In this document: positions 33,527 through 42,188 of the stretch, in pieces
Layout of the letters: each line of letters begins with the position of its first letter
Numbering within the stretch: position 1 is the stretch's first letter
From: Candidatus Schekmanbacteria bacterium RIFCSPLOWO2_02_FULL_38_14
GTDB lineage: Bacteria > Schekmanbacteria > GWA2-38-11
NCBI GenBank assembly: GCA_001790855.1
Contig: MGDH01000025.1
Span: 1 to 57,183 of the forward strand
Length of the DNA stretch: 57,183 nucleotides
Direction: 5' to 3'
Program-made: the position numbers and the translations under genes
The notes under the pieces: model-generated
What the model saw: only the letters and a program-made list of their open reading frames with translations
Database searches by the model: none
What the model was told of the DNA's origin: nothing

Positions 33527-34787
33527 AGCTTAAATTACACCTTTTCTCTCTTATATGGTATTCAAACTCATTCCTGAATCTTTTTACAAAACTTTCAACA
33601 GGCATTGCGGCAGCATCACCAAGAGGACAGACTGTCTTGCCCATAATATTGTCACAGATATCAAGAAGCATATCCACATCAGATTTTTTCCCTTTCCCAT
33701 CAAGAATCCTATGTATTATCCTTGCCATCCATGCAGTACCTTCCCTGCAGGGACTGCACTGTCCGCAGGACTCATGGGCATAAAAATCTGCAAGAACAGA
33801 AATGCTTTTTACCATGCAGTCTGTCTCGTCAAAAACAATTATAGCGCCTGAACCCAGCATTGACCCTGCCTTTGCAACAGCCTCATAATCAAGATTCAAT
33901 CCTTCAATATCAGAAGCTTTTAAAACAGGAGTCGAAGAACCTCCGGGTATTACTGCTTTTAATTTTCTTCCTTCCTTAATCCCTCCTGCATATTCATCTA
34001 TAAATTTTTCCAGCGGGAAACCAAGGTCAACCTCGTAAACACCGGGTCTGTTCACCTTTCCGCTTATGCTGAAAAGCTTTGTTCCCTTGCTCTTCTCAGT
34101 GCCAATCTTTGCATAAGCCTCACCACCATTGAGAACTATCCATGGAACTGCTGAAATCGTTTCAACATTGTTGATTATTGTGGGCGACTGAAATGCTCCA
34201 ACCAGCGCAGGAAAGGGGGGCTTCAGTCTTGGATAACCCCTTTTCCCTTCAAGTGATTCAAGAAGAGATGTTTCTTCTCCGCAGACATAAGCGCCTGCTC
34301 CTCTGTGTACTGTAATCTCAAGGTCATAACCGCTTCCAAGAATATTTTTGCCAAGGTAGCCAGCCTTTATAGCCTCTTCTATAGCCTTTTCAAGCCTTGT
34401 TGTGCTTAAAACAAATTCACCTCTGATATATATGAAAGCCTGTTTAGCCTTGATTGCGAAACTGGAGATTATTATCCCTTCAATAAAAAGATGAGGGTCT
34501 TTCTCCATAAGATATCTGTCTTTAAATGTTCCCGGCTCACCCTCATCAGCATTGCAGACAAGATAGATTGGGCTTTTTGTATCCTTTGGCAGGAAACTCC
34601 ATTTGAGCCCTGTCGGGAACCCTGCGCCCCCCCTTCCGCGAAGCCCTGATTTCTTAACCTCCTCAACAAGTTCAAGCGGAGACATCTTAAATGCCTTATG
34701 AATAGCCTGGTATCCGCCACTCTTCATGTATGTCTCAAGTTGGTACTGTTCAGGAACTTCTGTGTTTTTTAAAAGTATCTTTTCCAT
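33525..34787 (-). CDS. nuoF: Complex I subunit NuoF (NADH- and FMN-binding)
   Basis: About 420 residues. The NADH/FMN sites are LRGRGGAGFPTGLKWSF and CNADEGEPGTFKDR, GAGAYVCGEETSLLESLEG follows, and the N3 4Fe-4S cluster is in ESCGQCSPCREG with the distal Cys in TVCPLGDAAAMP. It oxidises NADH and passes electrons into the chain. I start at ATG 34787, just after the nuoCD stop and with GGAAAGG upstream, instead of the longer frame from 34814 that overlaps nuoCD. The usual partner nuoE (24 kDa, 2Fe-2S) is not between nuoCD and nuoF. Confidence 0.94.
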   Translation of the reverse strand: MEKILLKNTEVPEQYQLETYMKSGGYQAIHKAFKMSPLELVEEVKKSGLRGRGGAGFPTGLKWSFLPKDTKSPIYLVCNADEGEPGTFKDRYLMEKDPHLFIEGIIISSFAIKAKQAFIYIRGEFVLSTTRLEKAIEEAIKAGYLGKNILGSGYDLEITVHRGAGAYVCGEETSLLESLEGKRGYPRLKPPFPALVGAFQSPTIINNVETISAVPWIVLNGGEAYAKIGTEKSKGTKLFSISGKVNRPGVYEVDLGFPLEKFIDEYAGGIKEGRKLKAVIPGGSSTPVLKASDIEGLNLDYEAVAKAGSMLGSGAIIVFDETDCMVKSISVLADFYAHESCGQCSPCREGTAWMARIIHRILDGKGKKSDVDMLLDICDNIMGKTVCPLGDAAAMPVESFVKRFRNEFEYHIREKRCNLS

Positions 34788-34791
34788 TATT

Positions 34792-36471
34792 TTACCTTTC
34801 CAGTTCTCCTGCAATTATATTCAAGCTCCCGAGGATTGCTATTGCATCTGAAACCATTCCTCCCTTGAGCATATGAGGAAAAGCCTGGTAAAGAGGAAAA
34901 CAGGGAGGCCTGAGCTTTAATCTGTAAGGGTTTTTACTCCCATCGCTTACTATATAATATCCAAGCTCGCCATTGGCAGCCTCTGTATAGGAATATATTT
35001 CTCCTTCCTGAGGAAGGATTCCCTCCATTACCAGCTTGAAATGGTTCATCAGGGCTTCAATGTTTGTATAAACCTGCTCTTTTGCTGGAAGTGAAACCCT
35101 CTTATCATCACTCTGAACAGAGCCTTCAGGAAGATTATCAATAGCCTGTCTTATTATCCTCAAGCTCTGGCGCATTTCCTCCATCCTCACCATATACCTG
35201 TCAAAAGTATCTCCATTTGCCCCTGTCGGGATATCAAATTCAAACTTGTCATAATCATAATAGGGATAGGCTTTACGCACATCATAGGGAACCCCTGCTG
35301 CACGCAGGCACGGTCCTGTAAAACCCCAGGAGATTGCATCCCCTCTTGATATTGCTCCAATACCCCTTGTCCTGTTCTGGAATATTGGATTCTTTGTGTT
35401 GAGCCTGTCAACATCATCTATAAACCTTGGCAGTTCATTGAGAAGTTTTTCAACCCTCTCCCTGAAATCAGAAGGAACATCATTTGAAAGCCCTCCGATT
35501 CTTGTATAATTTGTGGTAAGCCTTGAGCCGCAGCAGGATTCTATCAGGCTGTAAACCTCTTCTCTTGGTCTGAATAAATACCAGAAATTTGTAAGTGCTC
35601 CGATATCAACAAGGTTTGCGCCAATGCAAACCATGTGGTCAATTATCCTTGAAAACTCACTTAAAATTACCCTTATGTACTGAGCCCTTTTTGGCACTTC
35701 TATCCCCATGAATCTTTCAACAGCCATTACATATCCAACATTGTTTAAAAAAGACGAGCAGTAATTGAGACGGTCAGTATAGGGAATAACACCTGTATAG
35801 GTATGGGTCTCGCACATCTTCTCAAAACATCTGTGAAGGTATCCTATCTCTGCCTCTGCATCTACAATTGTCTCCCCCTCAAGAAGAACCTGTAGCCTTA
35901 AAACTCCGTGCATTGTTGGATGGGAGGGACCAATGTTGAGAACAGTTCTCTCTTTGCTCAATTCCCTGAATTCTTCTCTAAGATACTCCCTGACACCAGT
36001 ACACTTGTGCCTTTTTGCAGGGTCGTAGTCTTTTCTCAACGGATAACCCTGAAACTGGTCATGTGTTAAAAGCCTTGTCAGATTAGGATGACCTTTAAAC
36101 CTTATTCCAAACATCTCATAGGTTTCCCTTTCAAACCAGTTTGCGCTATTCCACAGACGGCTGACTGTCTCTACCTCAGCCTCCTTTTCACTAAGGGGAA
36201 CCTTGAGCCTTACCCTCTGTTTTTTATCAATTGAATATAAATGATAGACAACCTCAAAACGTTTTTCCCTTTTTCCTAAATAATCAACACCGCAGACATC
36301 AAGAAGGAGATTATAGGCAAGTTCGCTGTTGTCTCTGAGGGTCTGACAAACAGGAATAAGAGAACCTTTTTTTACTGTTACTGACAGGTTACCTAAATAG
36401 TCATCAACTTTTATTATTGAATCAGGATTATTTTCCTTTAAAATCCTTACTGTAATCTTATCATCTAACAT
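34792..36471 (-). CDS. nuoC: Complex I fused subunit NuoCD
   Basis: 559 residues. Residues 1 to about 165 are NuoC (30 kDa): [39 protein letters not shown] short linker leads to NuoD (49 kDa): [62 protein letters not shown], with the usual C-terminus [37 protein letters not shown]. NuoD lines the quinone pocket and is the target of NDUFAF7-type methylation in eukaryotes. Fused NuoCD is known from many bacteria. It overlaps nuoB by 11 bases. Confidence 0.95.
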   Translation of the reverse strand: MLDDKITVRILKENNPDSIIKVDDYLGNLSVTVKKGSLIPVCQTLRDNSELAYNLLLDVCGVDYLGKREKRFEVVYHLYSIDKKQRVRLKVPLSEKEAEVETVSRLWNSANWFERETYEMFGIRFKGHPNLTRLLTHDQFQGYPLRKDYDPAKRHKCTGVREYLREEFRELSKERTVLNIGPSHPTMHGVLRLQVLLEGETIVDAEAEIGYLHRCFEKMCETHTYTGVIPYTDRLNYCSSFLNNVGYVMAVERFMGIEVPKRAQYIRVILSEFSRIIDHMVCIGANLVDIGALTNFWYLFRPREEVYSLIESCCGSRLTTNYTRIGGLSNDVPSDFRERVEKLLNELPRFIDDVDRLNTKNPIFQNRTRGIGAISRGDAISWGFTGPCLRAAGVPYDVRKAYPYYDYDKFEFDIPTGANGDTFDRYMVRMEEMRQSLRIIRQAIDNLPEGSVQSDDKRVSLPAKEQVYTNIEALMNHFKLVMEGILPQEGEIYSYTEAANGELGYYIVSDGSKNPYRLKLRPPCFPLYQAFPHMLKGGMVSDAIAILGSLNIIAGELER

Positions 36472-36940
36472 CTTTCACAGATTCCTTCTCAATCTTTTTC
36501 TGAAGCATCATTATGCCGTGAATCAGATTTTCAGGTGTAGGAGGGCATCCGGCAACATATATATCTACAGGAATTATCTCATCTATACCCTGAACAACAT
36601 GATAAGACCTGTAAAAACCCCCTGAAGTAGCGCATGCACCCATGGCAATTACCCATTTAGGCTCTGGCATCTGGTCATAGATTTTCTTAAGGACCGGTGC
36701 TATTTTATCATTAATTGTTCCGGCAACTATTAAAACATCTGCCTGTCTTGGAGAAAATCTCACAACCTCAGCGCCAAAACGGGCAAGGTCGTAATGAGAG
36801 GAAACAACAGCCATGAATTCAATTCCACAGCATGCTGTCGCAAACGGAAAAGGCCATAAAGAACTCTTTCTCGCCCAATTGACAAGCAGGTCGAGTTTCG
36901 TTGTCAGCCACTGCCCCGGAATTTTACTTTCTATTCCCAT
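36461..36940 (-). CDS. nuoB: Complex I subunit NuoB (N2 cluster)
   Basis: 159 residues. It holds the terminal cluster N2: ATACCGIEF supplies the tandem cysteines, GACATSGG and VAGCPPTPE the other two. [22 protein letters not shown] is typical. It donates electrons to quinone at the NuoD interface. It is the first visible gene of the operon; nuoA, which usually precedes it, is absent, and the 380 bases upstream hold repeats. Confidence 0.95.
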   Translation of the reverse strand: MGIESKIPGQWLTTKLDLLVNWARKSSLWPFPFATACCGIEFMAVVSSHYDLARFGAEVVRFSPRQADVLIVAGTINDKIAPVLKKIYDQMPEPKWVIAMGACATSGGFYRSYHVVQGIDEIIPVDIYVAGCPPTPENLIHGIMMLQKKIEKESVKDVR

Positions 36941-37060
36941 GATGGCGCACTCTTAGATTATTGGAAATAATTTTGCAAGAAAAAAATCATCAATTTTAAT
37001 ATTTCTTTAACAATACTTGATACGGGAAAATCCATGGTTTTGTGTGAAAACAGATTAGAG

Positions 37061-37205
37061 CGGGACAAGAATGTCCCGCCTACCTGCCTGTCGGCAGACA
37101 GGTCGATAGGCGGGGTTTTCTAACCCCGCATCCTGAGTCTTGAGCCAGTCGAAAGGTCGAAGGGCTGGATTCCTGCTTCCGCCTGCCTACTATGGCAGGC
37201 AAAGC
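37061..37205. repeat. Two host repeats, each split by a CCTGCC palindrome
   Basis: The palindrome CCCGCCTA-TCGA-TAGGCGGG is interrupted by CCTGCCTGTCGGCAGACAGG (37083-37102). Further on, GGATTCCTGCTTCCG-CAAAGC is interrupted by CCTGCCTACTATGGCAGG (37182-37199). A GCGGGACAAGAATGTCCCGC hairpin starts the block. It occupies the gap upstream of nuoB; no ORF is present. Confidence 0.75.
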
Positions 37206-37229
37206 TTCGAGAAATTTTTTGATTGAAAC

Positions 37230-37320
37230 TATTCTGCAGAAAAAATGTGAAACGCCTTTTTATAAGCTTCCAAAAGTTACCAAATTATTGAGATAGTACA
37301 ACGGTTATCTTTTTTCATCT
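37230..37320 (+). repeat. Direct repeat, copy A
   Basis: Shares GAAACRCCTTTT-ATAAGCT, AAAGTTACC, AATTATTGAGATAGTAC and TTTCATCT with copy B at 38386-38483, in the same orientation. The pair brackets the PIN-type TA genes. Confidence 0.75.
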
Positions 37321-37329
37321 CTTTTGGAG

Positions 37330-37509
37330 TCAGCTAACTTTTCTAACCCTGTGTTTTGGTTTTTGCTCTTCGATTAATTTGTCAAACTCTTTGGCTTTTT
37401 GATGATAATATTTGATCAACTCATTAGTAGATAAGTTTTTGGCATGGTAATAATCTTTTGTTCTAATTTTTCTTATTGAGCTTAGCATTTTATCTTTCAT
37501 AATTTTGCT
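37330..37509 (-). CDS. Small hypothetical protein
   Basis: About 59 residues from MSKIMKDKMLSSIRKIRTKD, helical, Lys-rich (STNELIKYYHQKAKEFDKLI). The frame is open up to 37584, but that extension overlaps the gene before it and reads as non-coding. It follows the antitoxin-like gene on the same strand; I do not recognise the family. It might be a remnant of a fused or second antitoxin. Confidence 0.35.
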   Translation of the reverse strand, partial: SKIMKDKMLSSIRKIRTKDYYHAKNLSTNELIKYYHQKAKEFDKLIEEQKPKHRVRKVS

Positions 37510-37547
37510 CATTTGATTTTTCAACAACGTCCCTCTTCTTCTCTTTG

Positions 37548-37778
37548 TTATCTGCTGTTGTGGGCAGGGTATTGTTGTTTCCAAAGCTTTTTAGCCCTTT
37601 TAAATATATCCTCTATTGTCTGTCCTTCATAAAGACGTCTGGATATTTCTACATAATCAGTAGGTTCGCGATGAAGAAGGGTAAGAAATCTGAAAGCAGC
37701 AGTAGTCCCAAGTGTTTTATTTAATGCTTCTATGCCCTTAAATTTAATTTCCGCGTCATCCATTGTTTTTGTCTTCAT
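37548..37778 (-). CDS. Probable antitoxin partner of the adjacent PIN protein
   Basis: 76 residues: a helical protein (KFKGIEALNKTLGTTAAFRFLTLLHREPTDYVEISRRLYEGQTIEDIFKRAKKLW). Proteins with this EALNKTLG...HREPTDY pattern are commonly found, as I recall, beside PIN-domain genes. It starts five bases after the PIN gene, on the same strand, so translation is coupled. The antitoxin role is inferred from position and size, not from a motif. Confidence 0.65.
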   Translation of the reverse strand: MKTKTMDDAEIKFKGIEALNKTLGTTAAFRFLTLLHREPTDYVEISRRLYEGQTIEDIFKRAKKLWKQQYPAHNSR

Positions 37779-37783
37779 TCTTT

Positions 37784-38230
37784 TTAAACCTCCCTTATGT
37801 AATCTACTGGATTCAAAACCTTTATATCAAGATTCAATCTTTTAGCTTTTCTTATCAGTTCGTCATCGCATGTTAGAAAAAAACTGCATTTTGTATTATA
37901 GGCACATGCCAAGTGTATAGCATCTTTTGCAGATAATTTTCCTTTATGCTGAAAATCTTTAGCAAGATTGTATATTTCTTTTTCCGGGCATATTCTGATT
38001 TTACAGAGTGCCGAAAGGCGATAAACTTCAATCTTTCGTTCAAGAAAAGGACATAGGATATTTTCATCTTCATGCATGAAAGACCACACCAACTCGATTT
38101 CTTTCTTTTCGGCTTTTGAAAAAATCTCTTCGCATGCTAAAGCTTCTAGTTGAATCTTGATTTGACGAGGGTCATCAAACCCGCGCTGAAAACAATTGTA
38201 ATCAAGATAAACCAAATTCCTAATCCTCAT
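37784..38230 (-). CDS. PIN-domain protein (putative toxin RNase)
   Basis: 148 residues. The first acidic residue is in LVYLDYNCFQRGFDD, a later acidic site in LSAKDAIHLACAY, and the fourth in FFLTCDDELIRKAKRL, the order of the PIN active site. Such proteins are Mg-dependent RNases, most often VapC-type toxins. The C-terminus LDIKVLNPVDYIREV is the usual last strand. AAGGAG lies almost directly against the ATG, so a later start (TTG at 38215) is possible. It forms a unit with the two small genes downstream between the direct repeats. Confidence 0.75.
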   Translation of the reverse strand: MRIRNLVYLDYNCFQRGFDDPRQIKIQLEALACEEIFSKAEKKEIELVWSFMHEDENILCPFLERKIEVYRLSALCKIRICPEKEIYNLAKDFQHKGKLSAKDAIHLACAYNTKCSFFLTCDDELIRKAKRLNLDIKVLNPVDYIREV

Positions 38231-38385
38231 ACTCCTTGCTTATAAACTATCATATATGTCAATTATAAATGTTCAGTAAGTATAAATAAAAATCTTTTAA
38301 TGTAAAGGAGAAAAGATGATGGGTTAGAAGGAAGTCGTTTTAAGGAAGTGGAAGAGGGTGAACTCTGATTCCAGAGATTTCTAAA

Positions 38386-38483
38386 TATTCTAGCTTTTTC
38401 AGAAATCTCTGAAACACCTTTTGATAAGCTCCAAAAAGTTACCGAATTATTGAGATAGTACGACAACCCCTTTAATTTCATCT
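38386..38483 (+). repeat. Direct repeat, copy B
   Basis: Second copy of the repeat at 37230-37320, about three-quarters identical by eye. The remaining bases between it and the next gene (38484-38586) contain only the promoter below. Confidence 0.75.
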
Positions 38484-38514
38484 AATTTATCAACAATTAT
38501 TATGTGTTTTTATC

Positions 38515-38542
38515 TTGACTTGTTTGCTTATAGGTATATTTT
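38515..38542 (+). promoter_or_regulatory. Possible promoter of the beta-helix protein
   Basis: TTGACT (38515-38520), 16-base spacer, TATTTT (38537-38542); AGGAG follows at 38575 before the ATG at 38587. Confidence 0.4.
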
Positions 38543-38586
38543 AAATTTGCGTATTCTATTTTCTAATCTCGCGCAGGAGACATTTC

Positions 38587-40500
38587 ATGCGTAAAGTAAA
38601 ATCCGTTCTGGTTCTGTATGTTGGTATCATATTAGTTTTACTTTTTATTAGTAATAGTTTTGCGGCTACATTTAATGTAAAAAACATTTCTGAATTCAGA
38701 CAGGCTCTTGAAAATGCTGCAGTAAATGGAGAAGATGACACAATTATTTTAGATGCCGGAACTTATAAAACCACAGATGACGGCATAGGAACTTTCAAGT
38801 TTTCAGACACTGAAGCGTACAATCTTACTATCAAGGCAAAAGATGGATTAACCTATAATGACGTTATTCTTGATGGAGGGAATATACATCAGGTGCTTAA
38901 CTATATAAATACAAAAGCTGCTACTTTTACAATCGACAGCATTACTGTTAAAAATGGAAAGGCTTCTGGCTACCGTAGTGGTGGTATTTACAGCGGTGGC
39001 TATAGTAGTAGCATAACAGTAACAAACTCCACCATCTCAGGGAATAGTGGCGGCAGCGGTATTTACAGCGGTGGCGATGGTAGTGTAACAGTAACAAACT
39101 CAATCATCTCAGAAAATAGTGGCGGCAGCGGTATTTACGGCGGCAACAGCGTAACAATAACAAACTCCACCATCTCAGGAAATACTAATAATGGCGACAA
39201 AAGCTACAATGGTAAAGGTGGTGGTATTTACAGCGGTGGCGGCGTAACAGTAACAAACTCAATCATCTCAGGAAATACTGTTCAAGACTACTATATCGAC
39301 AATGGTAACGGTGGTGGTATTTACAGCGGTGGCAGCGTAACAGTAACAAACTCAATCATTTCAGAAAATAGAGCTTATGATGACGGTGGTGGTATTTACG
39401 GCGGTGGCGATGGTGGTGTAACAGTAACAAACTCAATCATCTCAGGAAATGATGCAAGTTTCGGCGGTGGCTATAACGTCAATGATGGTGGTGGTATTTA
39501 CAGCGGTGGCGGCGTAACAGTAACAAACTCAATCATCTCAGAAAATAGAGCTTATAGCAGCTATCCCTTCGATTACGGTTATGGTGGTGGTATTTACAGC
39601 GGTGGCGATGGTGGTGTAACAGTAACAAACTCAATCATCTCAGGAAATACTGATAATGGCTACTATAGCTACAATGGTCACGGTGGTGGTATTTATGGTA
39701 AAGGTAATTTTATAAATAATATTTTTGCGGATAATTCATCAGATATTTATTTTGGAGGAAATAGTAATGTCTATAACAACTATATTGATTACACGAATCT
39801 TTTAAATGAATCGTCTTATGTTATTATCAAAAAGGACAACATTCAGCCCAGTGCAGGGAACCTGAACTTTACAGACTCTGATTTCAGGTTAGGAGCTGGT
39901 TCGGTTGCTATTGATAAAGGACTTGACCCTAACTCTGATATATTTAAAGGACTATTTACTACGGATAGCAACTTACTTGCAAAAGTTCTGAATTCATTGC
40001 AAAGCGATAAAGATGGGAACCAAAGAATTGCAGGCATTGCTATTGATTTAGGAGCTTATGAATACGGCTCAATACCAACCACCACTACGACAACTACAAC
40101 AACTTCAACTACGACGACATCAACAGATGCAGGTACAACAACGTCAACATCAACAACTACGACAACATCCTCTACCACCACCACCACAATCCCCTGTTCT
40201 AACAAAAGTCCTGAGATTTCAGGAATCAGCCCGACAAAAGGAACTTATGCTGATGAGATAACAATAAGCGGGATTGATTTCTGTGGTGAGGAAGGGATTG
40301 TGTATTTTGCAAGACTTGGAACAAAGAAAATGGCAGATGTTGAAAGCTGGAATGATGATGAGATTGTTGTTTCTGTGCCGTGGGAATTAAAGCAGGGAAT
40401 TTACAAGGTTAAAGTTGCCACAGCTTTGGGGAATGAGAGCAATCAGATACCTTTCAAATTCTTAAAACCTATTCCCCATATTACAGGTTTATCTATTTAG
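38587..40500 (+). CDS. Secreted beta-helix repeat protein, cut short by TAG
   Basis: 637 residues. A signal peptide (LVLYVGIILVLLFISNSFA) is followed by a right-handed beta-helix: eight or so repeats of GGGIYSGG(DG)GVTVTNSIISGN, the Pmp/polymorphic-membrane-protein type used by adhesins. A cap region (FTDSDFRLGAGSVAIDKG...IDLGAYEYG) closes the helix. A Thr/Ser linker of about 45 residues leads to an IPT/TIG domain (ISGISPTKGTYADEITISGIDF). TAG at 40498-40500 ends it after ITGLSI, but the frame continues for another TIG domain. AGGAG eight bases before the ATG supports the start. Likely a surface-exposed, possibly adhesive protein. Confidence 0.85.
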   Translation: MRKVKSVLVLYVGIILVLLFISNSFAATFNVKNISEFRQALENAAVNGEDDTIILDAGTYKTTDDGIGTFKFSDTEAYNLTIKAKDGLTYNDVILDGGNIHQVLNYINTKAATFTIDSITVKNGKASGYRSGGIYSGGYSSSITVTNSTISGNSGGSGIYSGGDGSVTVTNSIISENSGGSGIYGGNSVTITNSTISGNTNNGDKSYNGKGGGIYSGGGVTVTNSIISGNTVQDYYIDNGNGGGIYSGGSVTVTNSIISENRAYDDGGGIYGGGDGGVTVTNSIISGNDASFGGGYNVNDGGGIYSGGGVTVTNSIISENRAYSSYPFDYGYGGGIYSGGDGGVTVTNSIISGNTDNGYYSYNGHGGGIYGKGNFINNIFADNSSDIYFGGNSNVYNNYIDYTNLLNESSYVIIKKDNIQPSAGNLNFTDSDFRLGAGSVAIDKGLDPNSDIFKGLFTTDSNLLAKVLNSLQSDKDGNQRIAGIAIDLGAYEYGSIPTTTTTTTTTSTTTTSTDAGTTTSTSTTTTTSSTTTTTIPCSNKSPEISGISPTKGTYADEITISGIDFCGEEGIVYFARLGTKKMADVESWNDDEIVVSVPWELKQGIYKVKVATALGNESNQIPFKFLKPIPHITGLSI

Positions 40501-40740
40501 ACAGGTGCAATTGGTTCAGAGGTTGTAATCAGCGGAGAGAACTTTGGGAAAGAGGATTATGCCAATGTGGTAATGTTTGGCGATACAGAAGCTGATTATT
40601 ATGAATGGAACAATGATAGCATAACAGTTGATGTTCCTGATATGTTTGTAGGTAAAAAAGGGAGAACTGTTTCAGTCAGGGTGATGACAAGGTACGGAAG
40701 AAGCAATATTAAAAAGTTTAAAGTATTAAGGGCACAGTGA
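40501..40740 (+). pseudogene. Second IPT/TIG domain stranded behind an in-frame stop
   Basis: In the same frame as the beta-helix gene, 79 codons encode TGAIGSEVVISGENFG ... YYEWNNDSITVDVPDM ... VRVMTRYGRSNIKKFKV and end at TGA 40738-40740. This is a full TIG fold continuing GLSI-stop exactly where a GLSPxTG junction is expected. One base change (for example AAG to TAG) explains the break. Confidence 0.75.
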
Positions 40741-40763
40741 ATCGGTGAGTGATAAGTGTAATT

Positions 40764-41546
40764 TTAAAAATCCTTGATAAAAATTACAATATTTACATCC
40801 TTCTGTAAGTCTTCCAAGAATGCATCTATTTTACCGTAGGATACGATATCAATTAGAAAATATTCATTACTGTGCTTCTTGGATAAATCTAAATATGCAT
40901 AGTTTACTTCTAATTGAAAATTATCATTAATAATAACCGGTTCATCACTAGAGCCTATATCAACTCTGTACAAGTTATTAAAGTCGTTACATATAATGAC
41001 TGGGTAATCAAGTTTGAATTTAATAGATTCTCTATTTTTAGGAATAATTGATTCGCTTCCTCTGTAGTAAACCATTGAATTGAGACTTTGATTTAGAGCT
41101 TTATAAAATATCTCATTTTCTGTTTTTTGCTTTTTTTCATCAGCAAATAGTTTTGCAACGCTATCATCTCTTAGGTAATGATGATCCTTTGTGTATATAT
41201 TGTTTTTTTGAAGCGGAGTGATTTTTAAAACTAAATGCTCGGCTTTTACTCGATCTTTATCGTGAAACCATAATACAATCTTTTGAGGGATATATTTACA
41301 CTCAATAAATAATTTAACATTTACAGTGTCAGTACCAATTAACTTCCCATCCGATCTTTTTATATCAAACGCTTTTTCTGCAATTAAATCTATTTCTCTT
41401 GGTTTGTCAGAAACGTTATCATTATAATAAGGACTTATTAAGACAGTCCATCCTTTTTCTTTCAGGCGGTCTAAAACCGTACAGTGAAAGTTATTGCCAC
41501 TGTTGGCTATTATCTCCTTAACTTGTTCAATATCTGTTTTCTTCAT
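40764..41546 (-). CDS. Putative PD-(D/E)XK-fold protein
   Basis: 260 residues. The segment GWTVLISPYYNDNVSDKPREIDLIAEKAF...VNVKLFIECKYIPQ has the order of a PD-(D/E)XK nuclease core: Asp in EIDLI, then a strand carrying the E-C-K triad. The rest matches no family I know. It begins 17 bases after the attC-like site at 41563-41628 and on the same strand, in the place of the next gene cassette, but no attC-like site follows its stop. Restriction-like or defence functions are typical of such cassettes; the role here is unknown. Confidence 0.55.
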   Translation of the reverse strand: MKKTDIEQVKEIIANSGNNFHCTVLDRLKEKGWTVLISPYYNDNVSDKPREIDLIAEKAFDIKRSDGKLIGTDTVNVKLFIECKYIPQKIVLWFHDKDRVKAEHLVLKITPLQKNNIYTKDHHYLRDDSVAKLFADEKKQKTENEIFYKALNQSLNSMVYYRGSESIIPKNRESIKFKLDYPVIICNDFNNLYRVDIGSSDEPVIINDNFQLEVNYAYLDLSKKHSNEYFLIDIVSYGKIDAFLEDLQKDVNIVIFIKDF

Positions 41547-41562
41547 TTTCTTAATTGAGTAA

Positions 41563-41628
41563 ACCTAACGATTGAACTCTCAGGTGCGGCGGTAGTTTCT
41601 CCACATCCTGCGGAGTGTTTTGTTAAGC
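41563..41628 (-). repeat. Second attC-like site, directly after an antitoxin gene
   Basis: Minus strand, 66 bases: R'' GCTTAAC (RYYYAAC) and R' GTTAGGT (GTTRRRY) both fit the consensus; ACTC/GAGT, CAGG/CCTG-type pairs form the stem with bulges. The antitoxin's stop codon TAA lies inside R'', the common arrangement in integron cassettes. Confidence 0.65.
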
Positions 41629-41907
41629 TCTCTTTTTCTCTAATAAATATCCTGATACATATTTATGAATGATGCTGGATATCAGCGTCTGGTAAGGAAT
41701 GCCCTCCTGAGCAGCGATAACCTGTACTTGATTCAAATCCTTTGACGACATTCTAATATTTATTCTCTTGTCTTTTTGCAGTGTATTCCTTGCATATTCC
41801 CGCAGCTTCTTAATCTCAGCCTTTGGATTTTTGATGGGTCTCCATTCTCCGCGCTCGTAAGACTCTAAAATATCTTTTTCTTCAGCGCCTAAAACCGTTT
41901 TTTTCAT
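41623..41907 (-). CDS. CopG/RHH-type antitoxin (BrnA-like)
   Basis: 94 residues. LESYERGEWRPIKN at the N-terminus and DKRINIRMSSKDLNQVQVIAAQEGIPYQTLISSIIHKYVSG form the ribbon-helix-helix pattern of antitoxins paired with BrnT-like toxins. It overlaps the toxin gene by four bases (ATGA). It neutralises the toxin and probably represses the promoter at 42189-42217. Its stop codon is inside the attC-like site, which makes this pair look like a mobile gene cassette. Confidence 0.85.
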   Translation of the reverse strand: MKKTVLGAEEKDILESYERGEWRPIKNPKAEIKKLREYARNTLQKDKRINIRMSSKDLNQVQVIAAQEGIPYQTLISSIIHKYVSGYLLEKKRA

Positions 41908-42182
41908 TTTTGTTCCCTCGCATATTTGTTTGTGGCTTTTCTGCTGGGGATAATGGTTTTTAAGAATATTTCATCACTTTCTTGAACATAAGGAACGAGG
42001 TAGGCATAATCATCAACCTTGACTGTTGCGATCTTTTGACCCAAATACTTATTTTGATTTGGGTGTTCAATTGTTTCAAGAACATCCTCACGTTCCATCA
42101 GAATAACGACTTGCTCAAAACTAATTCCTCGGTTTTCCTTTAACCATTCATTCTTCTCATTATCCCATCGAAAAACCTTCAC
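41904..42182 (-). CDS. BrnT-like toxin
   Basis: 92 residues with a GTG start. FRWDNEKNEWLKENRGISFEQVV, HPNQNKYLGQKIATVKVDDYAYLVPYV and IFLKTIIPSRKATNKY are the conserved parts of the BrnT-like (COG2929-type) RelE-fold toxins, predicted RNases. It is the first gene of the pair. No Shine-Dalgarno is visible, and the promoter places the transcript start at or next to the GTG, so the message is probably leaderless. Confidence 0.85.
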   Translation of the reverse strand: MKVFRWDNEKNEWLKENRGISFEQVVILMEREDVLETIEHPNQNKYLGQKIATVKVDDYAYLVPYVQESDEIFLKTIIPSRKATNKYAREQK

Positions 42183-42188
42183 ATTATA

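Noticed and set aside
36961-36976. Sigma-54-like TTGGAAATAATTTTGCA on the plus strand upstream of nuoB
   Set aside because: GG-N10-GC is met, but the CA of TGGCA is missing, and it points away from nuoB with no plus-strand gene for 1.6 kb.
38970-39700. CRISPR array
   Set aside because: The repeats are in-frame codons of a beta-helix protein with signal peptide, have variable unit length and coding spacers, and no cas gene is near.
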